Assembly (NCBI RefSeq): GCF_029024105.1
Contig: NZ_CP118964.1
Location: forward strand, 1-64,000
DNA length: 64,000 bases
Direction of reading: 5' to 3'
Source of the DNA: Acinetobacter lwoffii
Lineage (GTDB): Bacteria; Pseudomonadota; Gammaproteobacteria; Pseudomonadales; Moraxellaceae
This document shows positions 53,130 to 63,089 of the stretch, in pieces. The position numbers and the translations under genes were made by a program. Under the pieces are notes generated by a model. That model was not told the DNA's origin and ran no database searches. It was given only the letters and a program-made list of their open reading frames with translations. The stretch's first letter is position 1; each line of letters starts with the position of its first letter.

Positions 53130-53460
53130 TGACAAAATTAAAATATACCCCTGAAATCAGAGAAAGAGCGGTTCAATTATTGATTGAATCCGAGAAAGAT
53201 TATCCATCGAATTGGGCTGCGATCACAGCTATTGCTCCCTGAGCAGTATACTGCGCAAGGGTTGTACTCCTGAAACACTACGTGTTTGGTATCAAAAATA
53301 TTTAGATAAACAAAATCCAGTTAAAGTACAGCAGCTTTCAGACCAAGAACGTATCAAACAACTCGAACGCGAAAATAAAGAACTGCAACGCGCCAATGAA
53401 ATTCTACGTAAAGCAGCCGCTTTTTTCGCCCAGGCGGAGCTCGACCGCCCACACAAATAA
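53130..53460 (+). pseudogene. IS3 OrfA disrupted by a 20-nt insertion
   Basis: MTKLKYTPEIRERAVQLLIE...NWAAITAIAP ends at a TGA that belongs to an inserted TGAG-CAGT-AT-ACTG-CGCAAG (53240-53259). The original frame resumes GCTPETLRVWYQKYLDKQNPVKVQQLSDQERIKQLERENKELQRANEILRKAAAFFAQAELDRPHK. The insert replaces what should be two codons (Lys-Ile in relatives, from memory). Confidence 0.8.
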
Positions 53461-54362
53461 TGGTGGATTTCATCCATAACAATAAAGACTTATATGGTGT
53501 TGATGCGATTTGTAGGATTTTACCGATCGCAGCTTCAACCTATTACCGGACTCTAGATCTCTGCGAAAATCCAGAACATCGAGCAAAGCGAGATTTACAT
53601 GACTTGCATCATGCTGAGGAGATTAAACGAATTTGGAAGGAAAGTTCAGGTCGGTATGGTGTACGTAAAGTCTGGCAAAAACTGAAACGTGAAGGCTATA
53701 TTATTGCACGCTGTACTGTTGCTCGATTAATGAAAAAGCTAGGTATACAAGGTGTTTGGCGAGGTAAGAACAAACAAACCACCCGTAGCCGAGATGATCA
53801 AAAACGAGCGAATGATTTAGTGAAACGTAATTTTAGTGCTGATCATCCAGATCAGCTGTGGGTCAGTGACTTTACGTATATTCAAACCAAGTCAGGTTGG
53901 GTCTATACCGCATTTATTATTGATGTGTTTTCACGAGCAATTGTTGGATGGAAAGTATCAACACGTATGAATACAGATATGGTGCTTGATGCACTGGAGC
54001 AAGCATTGCATGATCGAGGTAAGCCAAAGAATGTAATTCATCATTCCGATAGAGGTGTGCAATATCTTTCCATTCGCTATACCAATCGTCTAGAAGCAGC
54101 AAATTTACGAGCGTCAGTCGGTACAACTGGTGATTCATACGATAATGCTTTGGCTGAAACAGTGAATGGCTTATACAAAACAGAGGTGATTGAATATTTA
54201 AAAGCAGATTGGCAAGGTTTAGCGGATGTACAACTTGCGACACTCAACTGGGTAGATTGGTTCAATAAAGAGCGTGTACACAGTGCATTGGGTTACAAGT
54301 CGCCTTTTGAGTTTGAAGCAATGTACTATGATAAGATTAACCCGTTAGGTCAGGTGGCCTAA
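53460..54362 (+). CDS. IS3 transposase OrfB
   Basis: 300 residues. HTH_21 region (YGVDAICRILPIAASTYYRT, GRYGVRKVWQKLKREGYIIARCTVARLMKKLGI). DDE core: WVSDFTYIQTKSGWVYTAFIIDVFSRAIVGW, IHHSDRGVQYLSI, and SVGTTGDSYDNALAETVNGLYKTEV with the catalytic Glu. Intact, but its OrfA partner is frameshifted. Confidence 0.92.
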   Translation: MVDFIHNNKDLYGVDAICRILPIAASTYYRTLDLCENPEHRAKRDLHDLHHAEEIKRIWKESSGRYGVRKVWQKLKREGYIIARCTVARLMKKLGIQGVWRGKNKQTTRSRDDQKRANDLVKRNFSADHPDQLWVSDFTYIQTKSGWVYTAFIIDVFSRAIVGWKVSTRMNTDMVLDALEQALHDRGKPKNVIHHSDRGVQYLSIRYTNRLEAANLRASVGTTGDSYDNALAETVNGLYKTEVIEYLKADWQGLADVQLATLNWVDWFNKERVHSALGYKSPFEFEAMYYDKINPLGQVA

Positions 54363-54542
54363 CTTAAATAAAAAAGTCTCCGACAAACCCGGTACGGTTC
54401 AAAGTGCAAGTGCAATTCCGCAGTTTATTGAACTTTTAGCTAAGCAGTCTGACTCTTACTATACTCTAGATACTAATAGAGTATAAAGTCTATGCTATAC
54501 AGAATGATAAATTCTGTATAGCTAAATCTAAAAAATATAGAT

Positions 54543-54653
54543 TAGACCTCTTGCGAAAGTATCGTTTTACCTAATTTTTGAATTGGCTAAAACCTTATAA
54601 TATGTAGCTTTTGGCTGTTTAAATTTTAAATTTTGACTAACGCAAGACGTCTA
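54543..54653. repeat. Possible 111-bp MITE
   Basis: TAGACCTCTTGCG at the left and CGCAAGACGTCTA at the right form 13-bp inverted ends with one mismatch. The AT-rich interior has no ORF. Confidence 0.55.
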
Positions 54654-54679
54654 TTTTTATAAATATTTTTTTATTCTTA

Positions 54680-54924
54680 GGGCGTGTCATCAATTAGCTT
54701 GAGAAAATATTACCGGTCCTCATAATTTTTTCATGACTAAACGCTATGCATTAAAAGATGATCAGTGGGAACAGGTTAAAGATCTGTTACCTGGACGAAT
54801 GGGTACTGTTGGAGTAACGGCCAAAGATAACCGACTATTTGTTGAAGCGCTATCGTTCAGGTATCCCGTGGCGAGACTTATTCGAACGCTTTGGTGATTT
54901 TAGAGTCGTGCATACTCGCTTTTC
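54680..54924 (+). mobile_element. IS5-family (IS427-type) 5' fragment
   Basis: Ends with GGGCGTGTCATCAATT after a TA. It encodes TKRYALKDDQWEQVKDLLPGRMGTVGVTAKDNRLFVEA, then a frameshift and RYRSGIPWRDLFERFGDFRVVHTRF, and is cut by IS66 sequence at about 54925. Confidence 0.8.
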
Positions 54925-56205
54925 TGCGCAGCTGTATTCATTTTATCTGCATTCAGTCGTTCCAGTTCCAGGTCAACCGCAGCAATATCTTCTTCAACCG
55001 CTTCGTCCCATAGGTGGATTTGTTTTGCGGTGAGATGTTCATTTTTACTACCGAATTTATACTGTTTAAATAGCGCAAGTTCATGCTCGTATTTTTGAGT
55101 GAGAACAGAGAGATGTTGGTTGCATGCTTCAAGATGTTGAACTTTGGCATCCAATTGCTGATTTGATACTTCAAGATGCTGAACTTTGGTATCTAATTGT
55201 TGTTTATCTTCTGCGAGTTGTTGATGCTGCAGCGCTAGCTGTCTGGTAAATTCCAGCAGTTGTTCATGGGTCAGTTGGCTTAAGTCAGGCAGCATTTTAA
55301 TGACCGCAGTATGCCTGAGGTCATGACGCAGAGGAAATAGAACGTTTGGAGAATAGCAGAATGTACCAAGCTGGTTTAGAGCATCGTCACCACCAATGCG
55401 CTGCCAAGGCAAACCCTGGATCAGTGACTGTAACTGTTCCAGACTGATCGCCATGCTTTCACCCTGGTGAACCTGCGCCCAGTGGAATTTTCCCTGTTCC
55501 AGCCGCCGGGCACACAGCCAGATCCCCGTCCATCATGCACCAGCACTTTCATGCGATGGCCACGTTTATTACAGAACAGGTAAGCGCAATGCGGTTTGAT
55601 CGAGCCAAAGGCTCTCAACACCTTAGCCATGGCAGTATCCATACCCGCACGCATGTCCATGGGCTGGGTAGACAACCAGATTTCATCAATACGGATCATT
55701 GAGTCAAACCCTGGATCAGCAACAGTAATTCAGTTACTGACTCCACTGGCCAGTCGATCTCGATCATCTGATCCCTTGCGGAACTTTGTTCCTTATGCAA
55801 TGGAATCCTGATATGAGCGACAGCATTCTTCTCCGGCACAGGTGGCGGAGGTGCGTCTTGTTTGACTGGAGTCGGGTGAAGCATGACCGGAAGAAAGTCA
55901 GTCTGTGGAATGGAGGGGGTGTTAATGCAGGGGCATTGATCTGGACTGACGAATCCATTTATGCAACAGATTGGCATTGATCTGATGTTGCATTGCGACC
56001 TTAGCCACTGATGTATCTGGCTGCTGGCATTGCTGAATAAGTTGATGTTTAAATTCAGCCGTGAAGGTTCGACGGGGCTTTTTTAGCATTGGTGTGCTGT
56101 CTATAACTGTCTTTAAATCCATAAATAGGTGTCCACTTAAAATTTAGTGGACACTATCGTGGTATTCATGAGTGAGAAAAAGTGGGGCTCAGCGGACGCT
56201 TACTT
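54925..56205 (-). mobile_element. IS66-family element remnant (tnpA, tnpB, start of tnpC)
   Basis: Right end GTAAGCGTCCGCTGAGCCCC (minus, from 56205). tnpA is split by frameshift over 56122-55696 (RRTFTAEFKHQLIQQCQQPDTSVAKVAMQHQINANLLHKWI, then a Pro-rich stretch). tnpB lies at 55699-55385 with a frameshift after KVLVHDG. tnpC starts at 55295 (MLPDLSQLTHEQLLEFTRQLALQHQQL... coiled coil ...FGSKNEHLTAKQ) and is truncated. Inactive. Confidence 0.8.
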
Positions 56206-56382
56206 TCATCTTGAGAGAGTTGGGTGTATTTCTTCATTGCGTGCTTTCCAATTGCGAGTTGAAAAAGTCTAATGATTCTACGAATACACCTAAATTTTTC
56301 AACTAACTACAAATGTGTCGCACTTGTGATTTGAATCTGCTGTTTTCAAAATCTGTTTTTCAGCTCGTTATGCAACAAAGCC
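56206..56382. mobile_element. End fragment of an IS5-like element
   Basis: Finishes with the complement of GGCTTTGTTGCATAA at 56382; no coding capacity remains. Confidence 0.55.
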
Positions 56383-56400
56383 GAACCGAATTAAAAATAG

Positions 56401-57188
56401 GGTGGTGTTTCAAAAAGTATGCTGGCATTAAACGAATCCATTATTGATATAAAAGAACACTAAATCAAAGGCTTTGAAATGATTTTCAAGCTTTTTGGAG
56501 AAGTTGCAGCTTCTCCTAAAGCCTCGCCTGATTCGATGCCGTAATCGACAATTATTGCCTTCTATACCCACAGTGAAAAATTTACCAATCAACTGTTTGC
56601 ATTCTTTAAAGGTCGTAACAAAGCTATCCCAATGGTCACTTGATATACATGTATAGCTTACACCTAACTGCTTCAATTTTAATTTAAGTCGTTTTGCAGT
56701 GGCTAAATCTCGGTTACCCCATACATAAGCAACAATTTCACCTGTTTCTCGATGATAGGCATAAATTAGCCATTGTTTATTTTGCTTATGACCAACAAAA
56801 GTCCAAAACTCATCTACTTCAAGGGTTTCATAATGACTTTGCTGTGCTCGAAGTTGATATTTTGATTGGCTAAGTGTCCGTAGAACTTTACCGATACTTA
56901 CTCTTTCAATTTCTGCTATATCCCTGACACCACTGCCTCGCACCATGAGGTGTAATATTTTGGTTTTGATACCTGAGTGACAGCCTTGATAACTGAGAGC
57001 ATGATCACCAATAAATTGACGTCTGCATATTTTACATTGGTAATTTTGCTTACCATCTACTTTTGTGCCATTTTTCTTTATACTGTCACTTAGGCAGGCT
57101 GGACACTTGATTTCTAGAGTTATTCGCATTTCTCTATTTTATCAAAATCCAACCTGCTTTTTTTCAGCATACTTTTTGAAACACCACC
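56401..57188 (-). mobile_element. IS1-family element, intact (788 bp)
   Basis: Perfect 24-bp ends starting GGTGGTGTTTCAAAAAGTAT, 8-bp target duplication AAAAATAG on both sides (56393-56400, 57189-57196). Confidence 0.93.
56428..57129 (-). CDS. IS1-family transposase (single frame)
   Basis: 233 residues. Zinc-ribbon start (CPACLSDSIKKNGTKVDGKQNYQCKICRRQFI) then the DDE region: YETLEVDEFWTFVGHKQNKQWLIYAYHRETGEIVAYVWG, ISSDHWDSFV and the HRIRRGFRRSCNFSKKLENH motif. Unlike classical IS1 it is one continuous frame, so no frameshift is needed. Likely active. Confidence 0.92.
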   Translation of the reverse strand: MRITLEIKCPACLSDSIKKNGTKVDGKQNYQCKICRRQFIGDHALSYQGCHSGIKTKILHLMVRGSGVRDIAEIERVSIGKVLRTLSQSKYQLRAQQSHYETLEVDEFWTFVGHKQNKQWLIYAYHRETGEIVAYVWGNRDLATAKRLKLKLKQLGVSYTCISSDHWDSFVTTFKECKQLIGKFFTVGIEGNNCRLRHRIRRGFRRSCNFSKKLENHFKAFDLVFFYINNGFV

Positions 57189-57196
57189 AAAAATAG

Positions 57197-57464
57197 AAAT
57201 GTAGTTGAGCTGATGCTTGCTCATTTCTTTATTTTTAGTAATTGAGGTGAACATACTGTCAGTACATGGTAGTTATAAGTAACGTGTAACTTTGTTCGCA
57301 CAAAGATTTGAGTTATGCCAAGTGATGGATTGATTTGTACTTAAAATTTTAAGCTTATCCACTTGCTTTGCAAGCCACTACACTTTATTTACAATCCTAT
57401 GTTGTGGAAGTAAGGGATCTTGTACTCGCCCAGTATGTTCAACTTGATTATATCTAAAGGACTA
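57197..57464. other. Intergenic, no gene seen
   Basis: No ORF or strong signal recognised. Confidence 0.4.
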
Positions 57465-57926
57465 TTAGGCTTCAATCAAATCAATTTTCCAATTATTCGA
57501 CTGAATTAACACATTTAAATCACGTAATTTAAGACTAATATCATCAGCTTGTTTTTGTAATGATGAAACTGGAATAACTTTATGCCACTTTATTTCCCGC
57601 GTACTATAACGATCAGATTCACGAGATGTATTACTTATTGCTGCAGTTAGGGTTTTGTGCTGTTCTACAAATTCATCACGCAAAGTCAATAAAGCAAGTA
57701 GAGAACGACCATCATTTAATTTTGTTAAAGCATTAGTTTCATGAATTGCATAACTTAATTTTTGAAATTCTTGAATTAAAGAAAATACTTGTTTCAATAG
57801 TTCATTTGGATCTTCAGATGGTTTATCACCATCTTGTACCAATACATTTGCATTGATACGTTGTTTTAGTGAAATAATTTTTTTTTGTTGATCACTTCGA
57901 AGTAAGAGAGCTTCTGCTAATTTCAT
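57465..57926 (-). CDS. DIP1984 family protein
   Basis: 153 residues, almost all helical: MKLAEALLLRSDQQKKIISLKQRINANVLVQDGDKPSEDPNELLKQVFSLIQEFQKLSYAIHETNALTKLNDGRSLLALLTLRDEFVEQHKTLTAAIS...DRYSTREIKWHKVIPVSSLQKQADDISLKLRDLNVLIQSNNWKIDLIE. The LAEAL-R-d-q-k, INaN and NW-idL blocks fit the DIP1984 (septicolysin-like) family, of unknown function, often found on plasmids and islands. It stands alone among IS remnants. Confidence 0.8.
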   Translation of the reverse strand: MKLAEALLLRSDQQKKIISLKQRINANVLVQDGDKPSEDPNELLKQVFSLIQEFQKLSYAIHETNALTKLNDGRSLLALLTLRDEFVEQHKTLTAAISNTSRESDRYSTREIKWHKVIPVSSLQKQADDISLKLRDLNVLIQSNNWKIDLIEA

Positions 57927-58123
57927 TTTTCACCTATTAACCAATTAGAATTAAGTTTTAAGCAGCTAAGTAATTTTACAAATACTATATCCTCATTCTT
58001 TAAAGATCAAAAAAATTGATTTTTTACAATTTTCAGAGGTAGAAGTCTTATATTTTGTCATTAGTCGAAGCTCAGAATTAAGCTAAAGGCCTTTTTTTCA
58101 GATGCAGAATCCTTTATCTGATC

Positions 58124-58450
58124 CTAGACAGTATTATGGACATTCGATCCCTCTAAATTCTTACAATATTTTTGTTCAAAGGCTTCAGGACTTAACCAGC
58201 CATTTGCAGAATGTATTCTGATTCGATTGTAATAAATCTCGATATAGTCGAACAGGACAGCATTCGCTTCTTTTCGAGTGGCAAACACACTGCCATGGAT
58301 TACATGACCTTTCAATGTATGAAAGAAGCTTTCAGTCACTGCATTGTCCCAACATGAGCAGTGTACTGCGCAAGACTGCCTGACATACTTTGAATAAAGT
58401 TATTCGTCAATAATAGCGCTCTAAAAGCACGACTACAGTACTGACTGCCT
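58124..58450 (-). pseudogene. IS3 OrfB C-terminal fragment with palindromic insert
   Basis: Encodes VHSDQGSQYCSRAFRALLLTNNFIQSMSG, then the insert (58355-58374), then, in another frame, TESFFHTLKGHVIHGSVFATRKEANAVLFDYIEIYYNRIRIHSANGWLSPEAFEQKYC. The insert sits where the codons for the Gly-Asn pair before the catalytic-Glu region should be. Confidence 0.8.
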
Positions 58451-58454
58451 TGGT

Positions 58455-58763
58455 CAGAATGAACCATAACTCCTGTTGAATAAGCTTTTCATGCGCCAAG
58501 GTTGGTCCGAAACCATGCAGTTGATCAGAAACAATATTGAGGCACTTGAGTCTGAGTTCTTCAGAAAGCCTGGAATTGCTGGTTTGGCCACGACCCGTAT
58601 GGGCTAATACAGCTGGACCTTGAACTTTGTATTTCTGCAGTAAGCGTCTGACCTGACATTCTGAAATATGAAGTAGAAGTAGCTGAGCAGCCTGGGATTG
58701 AGTTATGCGTTGATCGCAGATTTCCTGCAAGACCGACAATCGTTTAAGTTCTTTATCCGACAT
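58455..58763 (-). pseudogene. ISNCY-type transposase N-terminal fragment
   Basis: MSDKELKRLSVLQEICDQRITQSQAAQLL...CQVRRLLQKYKVQGPAVLAHTGRGQTSNSRLSEELRLKCLNIVSDQLHGFGPTLAHEKL is the HTH region of IS1202-like (ISNCY) transposases. It then fuses to the IS3 fragment. Confidence 0.75.
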
Positions 58764-58854
58764 AGACACCAACATATCAAACCGTCCGCTAAGGAAATTG
58801 CAAAAGTGCACATTCTAAAAGCGGACATTTCTATTTTGGGCTTACAACACTGTG

Positions 58855-58882
58855 ATTTCGTATAATATTGATTATGTTAAAT
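58855..58882 (+). other. pdif site (XerC|XerD)
   Basis: ATTTCGTATAA, spacer TATTGA, TTATGTTAAAT. Both halves are close to consensus. The flank CTATTTTGGGCTTACA also precedes the site at 11749 (CTACTTTGGGCTTACA). Confidence 0.88.
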
Positions 58883-59108
58883 CCGATACACCTAACAATA
58901 ACTTCATATCCTTCTTTCTTAAACCAAAATTCAATAACTTAAGTGATTTCTATTTTACTCATAAAATATGATATGTTGACCTTAAGAATACTTCATAAAC
59001 TTTACTATGTTTGCTTTAAAAACAATTCATTTGGAAAAGAAAGTTTCAAACGAAAATCAAATTATTCTTTTGTTTGATCTGGATTCATCATGTCCATGTT
59101 TGTACCCA
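58883..59108. other. Intergenic after the last pdif site
   Basis: AT-rich, no ORF recognised; possible short remnant DNA before the IS3 end. Confidence 0.4.
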
Positions 59109-59178
59109 GTAATCCCTCCTAAAAACAATAGGACCTAAAAGTAGAATTTTCTCTTAAAGTATAGGCAGGAGATTCTGC

Positions 59179-59445
59179 ATGAAAACATCTAAATTTACTG
59201 ACAGTCAGATCATGTCCATTTTGAAACAGGCGGAGTCTGGCACACCTGTAGCCGCCCTTTGTCGTGAACACGGTATGAGTAATGCGACCTTCTATAAATG
59301 GCGTGCCAAATATGGCGGTATGGATACATCATTAATGGCAAAACTCAAAGAACTGGAAGCAGAAAATACCAGACTTAAAAAGATGTATGCTGAAGAACGC
59401 TTAAAGGCAGAGATCATTCAGGAAGCGATGGCAAAAAAGTGGTGA
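59179..59445 (+). CDS. IS3 transposase OrfA
   Basis: 88 residues: helix-turn-helix (KFTDSQIMSILKQAESGTPVAALCREHGMSNATFYKWRAKYGGMD) and coil (LMAKLKELEAENTRLKKMYAEERLKAEIIQEAM), typical of the IS2/IS407-like groups of IS3. Overlaps orfB by 7 bases. Confidence 0.92.
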   Translation: MKTSKFTDSQIMSILKQAESGTPVAALCREHGMSNATFYKWRAKYGGMDTSLMAKLKELEAENTRLKKMYAEERLKAEIIQEAMAKKW

Positions 59446-60254
59446 GGCCATCTTGCCGACGTAAGATGGCACAACAGGCAGTTGCCCACTATGCGATTAG
59501 CATTCGTTTGGCTTGCCGAGGATTTAGTATCAGTGAAACCTGCTACCGTTATCAATCCAAGTTAAACGATGACAATACATTAATTGCAGAACAGCTCATT
59601 GAGCTCACTGAAGAAAATACAGATTGGGGTTTTGGTCTGTGTTTCTCTTATCTACGTCATGTTGAAAACCATGTTTGGAATCATAAGCGTGTTTATCGCA
59701 TTTACTGTGAGTTAGCACTGAATCTGCGCATTAAACCGAGAAGAAGACTAAAACGGCATGCACCAGAACCACTGAAAGAGCCGATCCGGGCAAATCAGGT
59801 CTGGTCACTGGATTTTATGCATGACCAGCTGATCGATAGTCGTAAGTTCCGATTGTTGAATGTGATTGATGATTACCGTCGAGAAGGTTTGACTATTGAA
59901 GCAGGATTCTCATTACCCACGATCAGGGTTATTCACACATTGAATCAGTTATTGGAATGGCGAGAAAAACTGTTAGTTATTCGGTGTGACAATGGCCCGG
60001 AGTTTATCAGTCACGAATTTGTACGCTGGGCAACTGAACAAGGTATTCGTATTGAATATATTCAACCAGGTAAACCACAGCAGAATGCGTATATTGAACG
60101 CTATAATCGGACTATACGTTATAGTTGGCTGAGCAAACATTTATTTGATACTTTGGATGAAGTACAAGATTATGCAACAAACTGGCTGTGGCATTACAAC
60201 CATGAAAGACCACACCAAGCAAACAAAGGAAGGCCACCTCTAATGGCTGCTTAA
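59439..60254 (+). CDS. IS3 transposase OrfB
   Basis: 271 residues. DDE core: QVWSLDFMHDQLIDSRKFRLLNVIDDYRREGL (D1), VIRCDNGPEFISHEF (D2), QPGKPQQNAYIERYNRTIRYSWL (E), ending HYNHERPHQANKGRPPLMAA. Belongs to a different IS3 group from the elements at 4435 and 53079. Complete. Confidence 0.92.
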   Translation: MVRPSCRRKMAQQAVAHYAISIRLACRGFSISETCYRYQSKLNDDNTLIAEQLIELTEENTDWGFGLCFSYLRHVENHVWNHKRVYRIYCELALNLRIKPRRRLKRHAPEPLKEPIRANQVWSLDFMHDQLIDSRKFRLLNVIDDYRREGLTIEAGFSLPTIRVIHTLNQLLEWREKLLVIRCDNGPEFISHEFVRWATEQGIRIEYIQPGKPQQNAYIERYNRTIRYSWLSKHLFDTLDEVQDYATNWLWHYNHERPHQANKGRPPLMAA

Positions 60255-60422
60255 CCTCTACTTTTAACTTCGGTTATTAATGGGAGGATTACCGTTTGTG
60301 CAACAAAGCCCTTAGTTGAAAAAAACTTTTAGATTTCATGCTCACACACCACCTAAAACAAAAAATATCTGATTGATTTTACAGGCTTTTAATTTAAGGT
60401 TTTATTCTACCCACTCGCAATA

Positions 60423-63089
60423 TCAACGTTTAGTATCACGACTCACTAACTCATTAACTAAATATGGAGCAGTACGGCTATCTTGATTTTCTGTTATTTC
60501 TTTTGGTGTTCCTGCCACAACAATATTCCCACCAGCATTTCCAGCACCTGGTCCCACATCAATCACCCAATCTGCTTGTGCAACGGCACGCATATCATGC
60601 TCAATCATAACCACGGTATTACCCGCATCGACTAATCGCTGCAATTGAACTAACAATCGATCTACATCTGATGGATGCAAACCTGTAGTTGGCTCATCAA
60701 GTATATACAGTGTATTTCCACGCTGATTGCGTTGCAGCTCGGTCGCCAATTTAATACGTTGCGCTTCTCCACCAGATAGTTCAGTCGCTGGTTGCCCTAA
60801 ACGTAAATAACCAAGGCCAATTTCCTTTAATAATTGTAGTGAACGAGCAATCGAGACCTCTCCATCAAAAAAATCACGTGCTTCATTGACGGTCATTCCT
60901 AATACTTCAGCAATATTACGTTCATTCCAGCGAATTTTCAGAGTGTCATCATTATATCGAGCACCATGACATGTCGGACAAGGGGCATATACACTTGGCA
61001 TAAACAATAACTCTACACTGACAAAGCCTTCACCTTCACAAGTTTCACATCGCCCTTTAGCCACATTAAACGAAAAACGTCCAGCATCATAATGAGCTTG
61101 GCGAGCTTCAGGAGTCCCAGCAAATAACTTTCTAACATGATCAAATAAACCCGTATAAGTTGCCAGATTAGAACGTGGAGTACGGCCAATTGGTTTTTGA
61201 TCAACCTGTACCAGACGCTTTATAGCCTCCACATCACCAGCCAGAGAACCCTGTGTAACCTCGTTAACCAACATTCCTTCATTTAAAGGATTATTTTCAT
61301 TATTGTTTTCAGTTTCAGACTCATTGCCTAAATATGAAAGTACTAACTCGGGTAAAGCTTGAGAAACGAGACTAGATTTACCTGAACCTGAAATACCTGT
61401 AACTGCTGTAAGTACACCAAGAGGTATACGAGCATCAATATTATGCAGGTTATGTCGGTAAATATTGTTAAGTTCAAGCCAACCAGAGGGTGTACGTCCA
61501 TAACTTTGAGTAACTGGGATTTTATTAAATAAATAACTTGCAGTACGTGAAGCTGAAATCTCACTTAAACCCTGAGGTACTCCACTATATAAAATATTAC
61601 CACCTTGCTCTCCTGCATCTGGTCCAACATCCACTAACCATTGAGCACGACGCATGAGCTCTAAATCATGCTCTACAACAAATACGGAGTTTCCAGCGTC
61701 TCTTAATTTATCGAGAGAATCATATAATGACTGACTATCTGAAGGATGTAATCCAGCAGACGGTTCATCCAGTACATAAACTACACCAAATAGCATAGAA
61801 CTTAATTGTGTTGCTAAACGCAAACGTTGTAACTCTCCCGCTGAAAGAGTCGGTGTGGCTCTATCTAATGTTAGATAACCAAGACCTAACTGGCGTAATT
61901 GATTTAAACGCCCCACCACACCATTTGCTAAACGCTGGGCAGCAATTTTCTTTTCATCTGAAAGTGCTGACGTACGTCTTACATCTGGAGATACAGAATG
62001 CACTGCTCTACCTGTTGTTGCTCGTTCAGATCTATCAAGTTGGGTTACTTTATTATTAGCCTTTTCTCCAGCATTATGAGCGTCGAAATTGCCAAGAACA
62101 ATGGGCTCAAGCAGGCAAGTTAACTTATCCAAAGAAAGTTGCATAAACTCACCAATATCTACTCCAGCAAAGGTAATAGATAAGGCTTCTGGTTTAAGGC
62201 GTTTACCATGACAGGAAGGGCATATTTTTCCTTCCATAAAACGTGAAACACGTTTTTTCATCAACGTACTTTGGGTATTAGCAAAAGTATGAAGGACATA
62301 GCGACGAGCACCAGTGAAAGTGCCCATATAGCTGGGTTCTAGTTTACGTTTAAGTGCAGATTGAGTCTCAGCGGGGCTTAAACCAGCATAGACAGGAACT
62401 GTTGGGGTTTCTTCAGTAAATAAAATCCAGTCTCTATCCGATTGCGGTAAATCTTTCCATGGTCGATCAACATCATACCCTAGGGTTACTAGGATATCGC
62501 GTAAGTTTTGCCCGTGCCAAGCAGGTGGCCATGATGCGATAGCTCTCTCACGAATACTGAGTGTTGGGTCAGGAACCATTGTCGATTCTGTAACTTCATA
62601 AATGTGACCTAAACCATGACAGGTAGGACAAGCACCTTGAGGAGTGTTCGGTGAAAAGTCCTCGGCATATAACATTGGCTGATCGGCAGGATATGCACCA
62701 GCACGCGAATAAATCATTCGCACGAGACTTGATAAAGTTGTTACACTTCCAACAGAAGAACGGGTATTACTTGCACCACGTTGTTGTTGCAATGCTACTG
62801 CTGGTGGTAGACCATCAATAGCATCAACATCTGGTACTCCGGCCTGATCTATTAAGCGTCTTGCATAAGGTGCAACAGATTCGAAATATCTTCTTTGTGC
62901 TTCAGCAAAAATAGTTCCAAAAGCAAGTGATGATTTTCCCGAACCCGATACACCTGAGAAAACAACAAGTGCATTTCTTGGGATAGAAACATCTACATCC
63001 TTAAGGTTATGCTCACGTGCACCTCGAACTTCAATACAATTATTAGATAAAGTAATGTTATTGTGTTCACCAAAAGAATGTATTCTCAT
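60423..63089 (-). CDS. UvrA2-type excinuclease ABC subunit A paralogue
   Basis: 888 residues, a tandem ABC ATPase of the UvrA family. Walker A: FSGVSGSGKSSLAFGT and VTGISGSGKSSLVSQ. Signature: LSAGELQRLRLATQ and LSGGEAQRIKLATE. Zinc-type CxxC modules: CPTCHGLG, CPSCHGKR and CETCEGEG...CPTCHGAR. It is shorter than classical UvrA (about 940) and lacks a clear UvrB-binding region. UvrA2 proteins are linked to resistance to DNA-binding drugs. The ATG lies only 6 bp from an IS256 end, so the native promoter and possibly the true N-terminus were replaced. Confidence 0.9.
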   Translation of the reverse strand: MRIHSFGEHNNITLSNNCIEVRGAREHNLKDVDVSIPRNALVVFSGVSGSGKSSLAFGTIFAEAQRRYFESVAPYARRLIDQAGVPDVDAIDGLPPAVALQQQRGASNTRSSVGSVTTLSSLVRMIYSRAGAYPADQPMLYAEDFSPNTPQGACPTCHGLGHIYEVTESTMVPDPTLSIRERAIASWPPAWHGQNLRDILVTLGYDVDRPWKDLPQSDRDWILFTEETPTVPVYAGLSPAETQSALKRKLEPSYMGTFTGARRYVLHTFANTQSTLMKKRVSRFMEGKICPSCHGKRLKPEALSITFAGVDIGEFMQLSLDKLTCLLEPIVLGNFDAHNAGEKANNKVTQLDRSERATTGRAVHSVSPDVRRTSALSDEKKIAAQRLANGVVGRLNQLRQLGLGYLTLDRATPTLSAGELQRLRLATQLSSMLFGVVYVLDEPSAGLHPSDSQSLYDSLDKLRDAGNSVFVVEHDLELMRRAQWLVDVGPDAGEQGGNILYSGVPQGLSEISASRTASYLFNKIPVTQSYGRTPSGWLELNNIYRHNLHNIDARIPLGVLTAVTGISGSGKSSLVSQALPELVLSYLGNESETENNNENNPLNEGMLVNEVTQGSLAGDVEAIKRLVQVDQKPIGRTPRSNLATYTGLFDHVRKLFAGTPEARQAHYDAGRFSFNVAKGRCETCEGEGFVSVELLFMPSVYAPCPTCHGARYNDDTLKIRWNERNIAEVLGMTVNEARDFFDGEVSIARSLQLLKEIGLGYLRLGQPATELSGGEAQRIKLATELQRNQRGNTLYILDEPTTGLHPSDVDRLLVQLQRLVDAGNTVVMIEHDMRAVAQADWVIDVGPGAGNAGGNIVVAGTPKEITENQDSRTAPYLVNELVSRDTKR

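Larger units (their letters stand above)
53079..54401 (+). mobile_element. IS3-family element (1323 bp)
   Basis: Ends TGAACCGTACCGGGTTTGTC and exact complement. It holds orfA (broken by a palindromic insert) and a full orfB. The 3-bp flanks AAC and AAG differ by one base, so a target duplication is doubtful. Confidence 0.9.
59109..60293 (+). mobile_element. IS3-family element (about 1.19 kb)
   Basis: Ends GTAATCCCTCC (59109) and GGAGGATTAC (ending at 60292), imperfect inverted repeats. It holds orfA and orfB. It abuts another IS end (TTTGTGCAACAAAGCC, to 60310). Confidence 0.85.
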
